The notes below the pieces were generated by a model that saw nothing but the letters and a program-made list of their open reading frames with translations, had not been told where the DNA came from and searched no databases. 64,000 bases of DNA from Hyposmocoma kahamanoa (taxonomy: Eukaryota; Arthropoda; Insecta; Lepidoptera; Cosmopterigidae). Made by a program: the position numbers and the translations under genes. Location: positions 9,753,019 to 9,817,018 of the forward strand of contig NW_020656077.1 of the NCBI RefSeq assembly GCF_003589595.1. The letters run 5' to 3'. How positions within the stretch are numbered: position 1 is the stretch's first letter; each line of letters begins with the position of its first letter. Positions 56,706-64,000 of the stretch are shown here, in pieces.

Positions 56706-57364
56706 TGACCGATTTAAAGAAAAAATGGAAAAATATAAAAGATCACTATAGAAAGGAATTAAAGAAAATTCCTGCTCCTCGATCAGGTGATGCCGGATAT
56801 GTTAATCAACCCTCGCATTGGCAATACTTTTCTCAATTGAGCTTTTTGCGAGATGAAATTTTACCAAATGTTACTGAGGGTAATTTAAGCAGCACTGAAA
56901 TATGTAATCAGATAAGTGAAGTTTCTAATGAGACTGAAGATTCTCAAGAAAGTACAATCGGTTGTGATGAAGAAGCTTCTATTTATCCACAACAACCTTC
57001 TACATCCTCACAAGAGGCTTCTATATCTTCACAAGAAGCTTCTCCACCTTCAAGAGAAGCCTCAACTTCACAACGGTCAAGCAAAAAGAAAACTGCGAAT
57101 GACATAAGAACTGAATTTTTAGAATTGGAAAGAAAAAGGCTAAAACTGCTGGAAAATGATTTATCAAATCAAAGTAGAAACGAGGCTTCTAGACATGAGA
57201 ATAAGTCAGACGACTACTACTTTTTTATGAGTTTACTTCCACAAATGGAAAAATTCACGCCAGTACAAAAGTTTAGAGTAAGACAAAAAATTAATCAAGC
57301 TATTCTAGACGAGTTAAGTGTAAATGAAAGCATGTACCCTTCTAATGAATCGTATATGTACTAG
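56706..57364 (+). CDS. Harbinger MADF-BESS protein, exon 2
   Basis: Follows a TTTCAG acceptor (AG 56704-56705). VTDLKKKWKNIKDHYRKELK completes the MADF domain. A serine-rich linker with repeats like SSQEAS and SREAS follows, then a basic KKK patch, a charged helix (LELERKRLKLLENDL), and a C-terminal BESS-like motif (DDYYFFMSLLPQMEKF, then VRQKINQAILDEL) used for protein contacts. Both exons give 266 residues with no break, so this protein can probably still be made. It lies wholly inside the transposase intron. Confidence 0.88.
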
Positions 57365-57634
57365 GGTAAACACAAACTAATGTTGTGTACAAAAAATATG
57401 TTATAGTTAAGCTGATTATTTTTTCATTTAAAAAAAATGAAAAATACATGTAATTCTTTCAAAAAAAAAAAGTCTGATTAGTATGTAGTAGGTATTTCCT
57501 TAAAATTATTGTATCTGTGAACTTAAGACTGATGTCAAATTATTTACTAAATTAATGCAACACAATTTCTTTTTTGTTCTTATGACACTAGCAATAAATA
57601 CAATTACAAATTACAATTTCGTTGTTTTACTTAC

Positions 57635-57927
57635 CCTAGCGTCAAATATAATTTTTCTGCTGGAGATATACCTCTATATCGTTTTGGATTAATTCCAGAC
57701 TCTAAATCGCGCTTGATAGCTTCAAGAATATAGTCAAAAGTTTCTACACTCATTCTGGTGTAGTCGTAGAATTTGTCCGGACATTGTCTCTGTTCTTCAT
57801 AATTTCGATAAAACTCGCCTTTTCTTTTCCTTGCCCTATAGTAGGGATTCACTTCTTCCTTTGCCCACAATAAATCGAGCGTTAGGAATAAATTTGAATC
57901 AAAAAGATGTCGCCGTTGTCCAGACAT
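57635..57927 (-). CDS. Harbinger transposase, exon 1
   Basis: Likely start ATG at 57927 (MSGQRRHLFDSN); the frame is open further upstream, so an earlier start is possible. It continues KEEVNPYYRARKRKGEFYRN, then TRMSVETFDYILEAIKRDLE and PAEKLYLTLG, the usual N-terminal part of Harbinger transposases before the FLASG block. Donor GTAAGT at 57634-57629. The 999-bp intron contains exon 2 of the MADF gene in antisense. Confidence 0.85.
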
Positions 57928-58249
57928 TTCGTTCGCGAATAAAAACAAATATCTCGACGAAACAAACACGAACACAACACTACGCCGCTACAATGCCGCG
58001 CAATCTGCCCGCTGCTTTCGAGAACGGGTCTGCGTTGCCCGCCCCGCTCCCGCGCCGCCGCCGCCGCCGCCCCGCTGCCCGCAAGATTCGAGGCAGAGGC
58101 CTTAGTCTTCATTTGTTCTACGGACAGCGCGATACTGCGATGACATTACAATTTAAATTTCGAATAGGTTGACTTGGGACATTTGTTTCGTGGTTTTTGT
58201 ATTAGACCCGTCGTCCATTTATTTGTAAGTCAATGATGTGTGCAGTTTT

Positions 58250-59140
58250 ATTTAGTCGGAAGATTTTCCACGAGTGACTCCTTCATTAAGAGTATGTCGG
58301 AGCCAGTCATCACTTAAACATAATGTAACAGAATTGAGTTTATTGTTTTCGGAATTTGCTTTACGAGAGGATAAATCCTAATATTATTACGTGTTGTTTT
58401 CTAATTATTAGGTAAACGATTTACTAGGCAACCTACGAATCATATTTTATAGTCTCGGTCATGGTTTCTGTGTTTACAAATGTTACGTCAGTTGGACAGC
58501 TGAAACAGGGTAAAGTCACAGAGAGGGGGCGCCGGTCTAGTTTAACTCAGTCATCTGACGGCTACCTACATCGAGTACAATATAAGCAGAAATAGCGACG
58601 AAATAAGGGCCATTCATTTGCAACTTGGCCCTTGTACCACTTTTAAATATCAACACTCGTTTGCGCTGAAATCACAAATTAGAAACCTGAAATAGTACAG
58701 CGCCACCACCTGTGTGTACGTCTCCATATATTCCAAAATATTCTACATTTATTGTAATAAAGATAATATCTCTAACAATGGGGGCTGTCCCTTTCGGTGG
58801 TGTGGGAACAACAGCAAAACAAACAGTATCACATTTCATCGGCAATTAAATATGTAACTTGGCAATTTTCGTCCATTATAGTAATAATAATTATATATTA
58901 ATTGTTTCGAATTCGAGCTGGCCAATAGGAGCGCAGTTGTCACCGTAACGATTTGGCAGAATAGTTTTCAAACAAATTAAATGACATTTCGTCTCTATTT
59001 CTGGTTATATACTCGATGTGTTGTTAAATCATGATGGCCGTCGCTAGGATTGCTATATGAAAATAAGAAACAATTGACGGTCAATGTTTATAAACGAACG
59101 CGCATTGACAATATGAGCTTTTTGTGTAAAGTTGTTTGAC
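58250..59140. other. No gene recognised
   Basis: No ORF, tRNA or repeat family that I can support. Base composition is close to the surroundings. Confidence 0.45.
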
Positions 59141-59149
59141 AAGTGAAGA

Positions 59150-59880
59150 AGTAAGTGCGGCCCCACTCCCTTGCCGATGATATTTAGAATCCGTTTTAAG
59201 GCGAGGTATTTGAACGCGAGCCTACATTGAGGTGAAGTGTGGATGGGCTGCTCCTCGAACCCGAATAAAAAAAAATTTTTCGTGTCCTGAGAGGAGAGTC
59301 TGGTGAGTTTGAGGCAAGCACGGTTTTGCGAAATGGAATACTAAACCTCGTAACAAAATAGAATATTTTTGTTACTTACGGGAATAAGCAATTTGAATTT
59401 TTGAAGCAACTGAGAATAGTCCACCTCATGGTGAAACATTTTTGACACAAATGACATGTCCAAGAGACTTCTACGATTATCCACAGACAGTATTGAAATG
59501 TGATAAACACAAATGGTATGATGACGGTTTTGTCTTAGAGGTACCGCAGGAATGCATTCAGTGCCAAATAAATCGTTTTTATACACGTTCTAAACGCAAG
59601 GCGTGTGTTACATAGAGTGGTTCACAAATGACACTGCAGTACTTACTAAACTATCATGAAGCTATATTTTAGTTTTACAGCTTCGAAAACTTTTAATATT
59701 ACGCAGTTCAAATTTTTATGTGGAATAAACATTGATTTGTACTCAAATAGGACGCCTAGATCCCGAATTTGTACCAATTCTTGAATCTGAACATCATTTA
59801 CGTCGTATTTGTAAGTAACCACATTGCGTTTTCTACTGACTTTTACCAAAAAACGTTTACTAGGATCCAAGGTCATACCC
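59150..59880 (-). pseudogene. LINE reverse-transcriptase remnant
   Basis: On the minus strand, KRFLVKVSRKRNVVTYKYDV and LVQIRDLGVLFEYKSMFIPH (59876 to about 59730) match the IKDLGV block of Jockey/I-type reverse transcriptases. After a deletion, RRSLLDMSFVSKMFHHEVDY and SQLLQKFKLLIPV (about 59470-59360) match the C-terminal region. Several hundred bases between the blocks are missing and no 3' tail was recognised. Confidence 0.7.
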
Positions 59881-60108
59881 TACAAGCACACAAGCTGCTT
59901 ATATTACCTCTGTACAACCTAAAAGTTGTATATTAGCTGTTTAAGGGATGTACTATAGTACTTAAGTTCTTCAGTTGCGTATTCAAATGTAATTAAACAG
60001 GCGCAAGTCGTACAATAGCCGTACAACGGTAAATGTAATCCTAAGAGAGATAAAAAGGCTAGTTATAGAGCTGTTGTATGGGCAATTGACGTAAAGCAGC
60101 TTATAAAT

Positions 60109-60331
60109 AGCTTTTATAACACCGTGAGCCCTCTACTAGAGGCTTTTGAAGTTAGAAGTGTTTGAATGGAGTTATTAGCTTCCTTTAAAATACTTTAGGT
60201 GGTACATCGTATATTTCTAAAGCTTTTATAACACCTTGAGGTCTTGTAGAGGGCTTTTAAAGTTAGAAGTGTTTGAATGGAGTTATTAGCTTCCTTTAAA
60301 ATGCTTTAGGTGGTGTATAGTATGTTTCTAA
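60109..60331 (+). repeat. Tandem duplication, about 112-bp unit
   Basis: Two units (60109-60220 and 60221-60331) share AGCTTTTATAACACC, GAAGTGTTTGAATGGAGTTA, TTAGCTTCCTTTAAAAT and CTTTAGGTGGT. About 90 percent alike by eye. Confidence 0.9.
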
Positions 60332-60334
60332 CGA

Positions 60335-62935
60335 CAGGAACTGTTAAATAGATTTTACTACAGCCTTTGGAACGCCATATCTACAGCATAGAAACCTTTT
60401 CTAATGTAGCGTTTAGGCCGTTATATTTGAGAATTCTACAGCAATTTTACGTCTAAAAACTTACAATAGCACGTCAATACCACAATTGTAAAACCGAAAG
60501 GTCTACAATGGTGAATACTAGCGGCTAAATCGGTAGAACGGTGTTACTAAACTCGGAAGGTTGTTGTAACAATGACGCCATTACAGTTTTTAATAAAACC
60601 AGTGTTTTAGATTATTTATATATTTTTAATATCTTAAATCTGTATAAAAACCGAATCCAGTTCACTCTTTCTCACCCATGACCCCAAAGAAACTTCCAAC
60701 AAAGCTAAAATATCTTATTTAAACTAAGTTCAAACTTCACACTCTAATTAAAAGTACCTTTTACATAAAAAACTGCACATGTAAAAAGGTGCGTAAAAAT
60801 GTTAGCTATAATTTATGTATATATTTACAATAAACTGGTAATCGCACTTTTGTTTTACATGTATTAAACGGAAAACTTATTTTATCAAACGGTTGTCATT
60901 TTTTATTTGATTGCAAATAATCCTCCTTCACTTTCCAGTCAGAAAGGTCACGCGTCTTTATGAGCAATTTAAATGTGTTTTCTTTATCTCCCCATAATAT
61001 CGCTGCTGTATATCTAATACAGCGCCGTAAACTCTAATTCAGAGATATAGTCGCGTCTAAATATGATGCGACCGCTATAGTCGCGCTACAAGAACTTTTT
61101 TATACTTAAGCGCACATTTACCGCGTACATTAACTAAATTCTTAAATTCTTTCTCTCTCCTTTGTATCTTCGTACTAACACACATTTACATACGACCGTT
61201 GTAGGCTCCATAGCGTATAAATCGGTGCACATTTTGGGGGTACAGAGGCGCTGTAGCCGCTTATACGTCTACTGTAGATCTTATATCAAAAACTTGTGTA
61301 CCGGGTGCCGGTACACACTGCTACGGATTTGGTTATTATAATTTGGCGATTTGGTAGTGTAGCTGTGGGGGCTCGCCCCTCGATTCGCCTTCGGAATTAC
61401 GCGAATTTTAAACGCGGCTGCCGCGCGTTAGCTGGGCGGAGACTGCGTTGCCGCCGCGTGCGTCTGACTGTCATGGCAAAGTACGCTCTATTTATTTAGG
61501 TTTTACGTTTTAACTTATATGAGCGTCTCAGGCGTGCGAGCGAGTCGGGCTTGAATTTGGTCTACTGGTTGTATTATTGCAAGGAATTTAAATGTTGTTG
61601 CTTAGTAAATAGAATTCAGATTCGCCATTAATGTATCAATTCGTTCCGGCTTTCTAGTAAACAGTGCACGGAATCAGCGGACGTTAGGAATATATGTGCT
61701 TGTTATTTGTTTTGTTTTTGTTTTTTAAATAAATATAATTGAAACCAACAAACTTAGTTATAGTTATTAATGTAATAATACAAGTTGTAATAATTAAGTT
61801 TTTTTTATTGAATCAGCGACAAATATACACGTTTGTTTTATATATATATATCTATGCACGAAATTGGATTTATATTTAATGTTAAAAAATAGGCTAGAAA
61901 TTGTTCCATTTTTCGTCCACCAGCGCCGTCGCCTACGCCGCGCCCACAGAGCACGTAAGAATGTTCGCCGCGACACGCGCGATAAAAACCATTTAGATCG
62001 TAATCTATGGCTAGTACCGACAGAAAGATTTTGCTGGCATGTAGAACAATGCGTGATACAGAGCTCAAAAATACCCTTATTATGAATATTGCAGGTGATT
62101 GTAGCTAAATCAAATGGCAGTGACCAGTTGCTATAAGTATTTTCTCACAATCATTTATTTACATTTGTACATTTGTTTCTTGTAAACAGTTTAGAGCATA
62201 GTTATCCAAAGTGGGTGCTGAAGAGTCCTAGAGGGTGATAGGGGCCTCGGAAACCATTAGGTTGGGTTCATGTTGTCCAGCGGACGATGCCGCATTTGAA
62301 AAAAATACTTCAATTATCTATATAAACTAAACTACTTATATATAATTTTTATTCTTTCTGTTGAGTTAATATAAAAAATACGTGTTTTCCATTAACCTAC
62401 TAATAGGTCAATGGTGTTTTTTATTATTTTTTGTGGCTTGGGCGGTGGGCTTTGAAATTTTTTTATCAGCCCTAAGTACGCGGAGAGTAAAAAAGTTTAG
62501 GGACCTATGTTTAGAGTTTAGACCTTTTTCCATTTCATTTTATATCAAATATTTATATTGATGATTTGCTTGGAATGCCGTATGATTATTATTGTATAAG
62601 GATGTAGTGTATTGTATTGTATAGGGCAATTGAACCAACACGATTTTTGTCTGCACCGTTATATATTAATGCTATGATTTCTCCATCGCTCACAATGCAA
62701 TATATTTCTTGATTCGATTAGTGCAATGTATTATTGTGATTCGGTTGTCGGGTCGTCGTTGCTGTGCTATTATTTTGTTATTTTCCGCGGGTAAAATGCC
62801 AACGTATGTACGCTAACGAGCATTTTGTTATTGTTATTCGTACCTAGAAACATGTAGTATTTACATAAGATTAGCAAGGCGAATGTCGGTCTAGTTCAGG
62901 GTTGTGGAAAGAACAAAATATGAATAGATAGTCTT
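60335..62935. other. No gene recognised; one GC-rich repeat inside
   Basis: The stretch to about 61290 has many short phrases built on CTACA, TAGTCGCG and TTTACG, suggesting a decayed repetitive element. The frame at 61296-61499 belongs to repeat G (61310-61555). From 61560 on, AT-rich sequence without recognisable features. Confidence 0.45.
61310..61555 (-). repeat. GC-rich repeat G, copy 2
   Basis: Inverse of 40585-40745 (GCGTGCGAGCGAGTCGGGCT, TTTACGTTTTAACTTATAT, ACTGTCATGGCAAAGTACGC) and extending further. The open frame here is a by-product of GC-rich sequence. Confidence 0.55.
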
Positions 62936-62939
62936 ACTA

Positions 62940-63445
62940 ACGCGCGCTTATAACCACTCGAATTTTAATCGTAAGTAACTGTGAGCGTTCACATACGTGC
63001 GATTAACGCGCGTCGACATGTACACGCCTACGGCTTCTTTTGAATGAAATTCGTGTCTTTGTAATTTTGCGTTTTGTAAACGCTTGTCATCAGAACCGGT
63101 CTTAGAGGTTCACATGCTGACGCGCATTTAACGTGTCTGTAACACGCGTGGACTTGTGCCCGCCTACGACCTCTTATGACTAAAATTCAAGTTGCTGTAA
63201 TCGCGCGTTTTACTGACACTAATCTTCTCAATCGGCCCTAAGTAGCCGTAGACGCTCACGTGTTGACGCGGCAAGTGTACGCCTAGTACACATGTTAAGC
63301 ACGTGTAGCCATGTTCACGCCTAGTACGCGTATTAAGCGCGTGTCAGCATGTGTACGCCTAGTACGCGTGTTAAACGCGCGACATGTGTATGCCTAGCAT
63401 GTGTTTCATGCGCGCGTTAAAATTTGAACGCCTAGCCGCTCACGC
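62940..63445 (+). repeat. Degenerate tandem repeats ahead of the LINE
   Basis: Units of about 36-38 bp with the core CGCCTAGTACGCGTGTTAA and flanking GCGCGTGT and GCATGTGTA are clearest from about 63265 to 63440 (five units). Related but more diverged phrases (CACGCCTACGGC, GCCCGCCTACGACC) extend back to about 62990. CpG-rich in an AT-rich neighbourhood. Confidence 0.75.
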
Positions 63446-63449
63446 GATT

Positions 63450-63731
63450 TATGCGTCTCTGGAAGCATACAGTACAGGGGCCCAAGCGTGCTTAACCAGC
63501 TCGTGAGGCTGCCTCACCATGCCGCGCATAATCTCGGTGTGGTTCGTCGTGCCGGTTGGTGACCGGGAGGTGGGGTCCCGGCGGCCATTCCCGGGGGGGT
63601 TCGGGGGCCCTTCCGTCCGGCGGATCAGCGCAACTTGTCTGTAGGCAAGTCTCTGGGGAAGCAGGCCCCGCGATTTGACCGCTTGTGTCGCGGCACTGTT
63701 TTCTCGCTTCACGCCTCTTTTTCCCTCCAAC
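63450..63731 (+). promoter_or_regulatory. GC-rich 5' leader of the LINE (inferred)
   Basis: GC-rich sequence (GGGCCCAAGCGTGCTTAACC, TTCCCGGGGGGGTTCGGGGG) directly upstream of the endonuclease ORF. Its position suggests the LINE 5' untranslated region with an internal promoter. That role is inferred from position only. The minus-strand frame at 63449-63838 is antisense to it and is rejected as a gene. No ORF1 with zinc knuckles was seen between here and ORF2. Confidence 0.45.
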
Positions 63732-64000
63732 ATGTTAGCGCAAAGTACAAATTTCGGTCGTACAGCGGTGCACACCCCCACCACTAAAGCGCTCTTTAAG
63801 GTGGAGTTCACGAACATTCGAGGACTCCACAGTAACATCCACGCCGTCCATCAACATCTTGAGACGGCTCGACCAGAAATGCTGTTCCTTACGGAGACGC
63901 AAATACTCTGCCCGGCTGACAGCAGCTACTTGAATTACCCTGGCTATATGCTTGAAGAGTCCTTCAAAGCGAAAGCTGGGGTCTGCTTGTTTGTCCGGGC
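63732..64000 (+). CDS. LINE ORF2, endonuclease start (runs off right edge)
   Basis: ATG at 63732 opens a frame that stays open to the end of the window (89 codons). FTNIRGLHSNIHAVHQHLET, ARPEMLFLTETQI and LNYPGYMLEESF, then AGVCLFVR, match the N-terminus of the apurinic-type endonuclease of Jockey/CR1-group LINEs. The E in LTETQ is a metal-binding catalytic residue and the N in NIRG an active-site asparagine. It nicks the target DNA to prime reverse transcription. With the intact start and leader this is a full 5' end, unusual among the truncated copies in this window. The reverse transcriptase should follow beyond 64000. Confidence 0.85.
   Translation, partial: MLAQSTNFGRTAVHTPTTKALFKVEFTNIRGLHSNIHAVHQHLETARPEMLFLTETQILCPADSSYLNYPGYMLEESFKAKAGVCLFVR

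Larger units (their letters stand above)
55368..58101. mobile_element. PIF/Harbinger element (2734 bp)
   Basis: Inverted ends of 58 bp, identical by my reading, begin GGCCTCTGCCTCGAATCTTG and include six GGC units. The 3-bp duplication is TTA (55365-55367 and 58102-58104), the standard TWA target of the superfamily. It carries the expected two genes: a MADF-BESS protein (plus) and a DDE transposase (minus). The GC-rich ends contrast sharply with the AT-rich interior. Perfect ends and clean duplications imply a recent insertion. Confidence 0.95.
55271..58235 (+). mobile_element. 228-bp MITE family, copy 6, split by a Harbinger element
   Basis: Halves 55271-55367 and 58105-58235 together make 228 bp. 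ATGTGTGC is duplicated at both outer sides (55263-55270 and 58236-58243). The break lies in the CGCTTTAGTCTTC segment that is intact in copies 2, 3 and 5. Confidence 0.95.

Noticed and set aside
63449..63838. 129-codon minus-strand frame
   Set aside because: It is antisense to the LINE leader and the start of ORF2, which has clear endonuclease homology on the plus strand.

Overview
The window is eukaryotic, intron-rich, AT-rich DNA from an insect, almost certainly a moth or butterfly. The evidence is a glutamate-gated chloride channel gene with the insect exon plan, mariner, PIF/Harbinger and P-like transposons, Jockey/CR1-type and RTE-type LINE remnants, tRNA-derived SINEs, and interspersed repeats of the kind common in Lepidoptera (for example copies carrying ACCGACTTC). 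There are no operons, bacterial signals or CRISPR arrays.

The one recognisable host gene is GluCl, on the minus strand from the left edge to at least 25337. Eight coding exons were resolved base by base from splice sites and reading phase: the N-terminal ligand-domain exon (25225-25337), two alternative 68-bp exons (12457-12524 and 8286-8353), a 70-bp exon (2296-2365), the Cys-loop exon (671-907), then three closely spaced exons (452-586, 202-354, 1-110) that reach M1, M2 and the start of M3, where the window ends. Exon 1 (signal peptide) was not found. The two 68-bp exons look mutually exclusive: only one of them at a time keeps the reading frame.

The GluCl introns and everything to their right are packed with mobile DNA. 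A short element with CATTGACTTACAA ends and perfect 8-bp target duplications occurs six times, four of them exactly 228 bp. The copy at 55271-58235 has been split by a 2734-bp PIF/Harbinger element (55368-58101) with 58-bp identical inverted ends and a TTA duplication. That element carries a MADF-BESS gene and a DDE transposase on opposite strands, each lying inside the other's intron. The transposase is broken by a single missing base. Two mariners (22951-24232 and 42445-43718), a Tc1-like fragment (40065-40503), a 378-bp P-like element that still encodes the start of a THAP zinc finger (32287-32664), and a broken endogenous retroviral env (31009-31822) are also present.

LINE debris is scattered from 26 to 60 kb. 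At the right edge the 5' part of a LINE enters on the plus strand: degenerate tandem repeats, a GC-rich leader and an open ORF2 endonuclease start (63732-64000). A tRNA-derived repeat occurs five times, several times as inverted arms around a spacer whose orientation differs between copies. Insertion into insertion allows relative dating in several places. Long stretches (for example 3.5-6 kb, 18.3-22.3 kb, 33-36.9 kb, 45.1-46.1 kb, 53.8-55.2 kb and 59.9-63 kb) hold nothing I can identify as genes.
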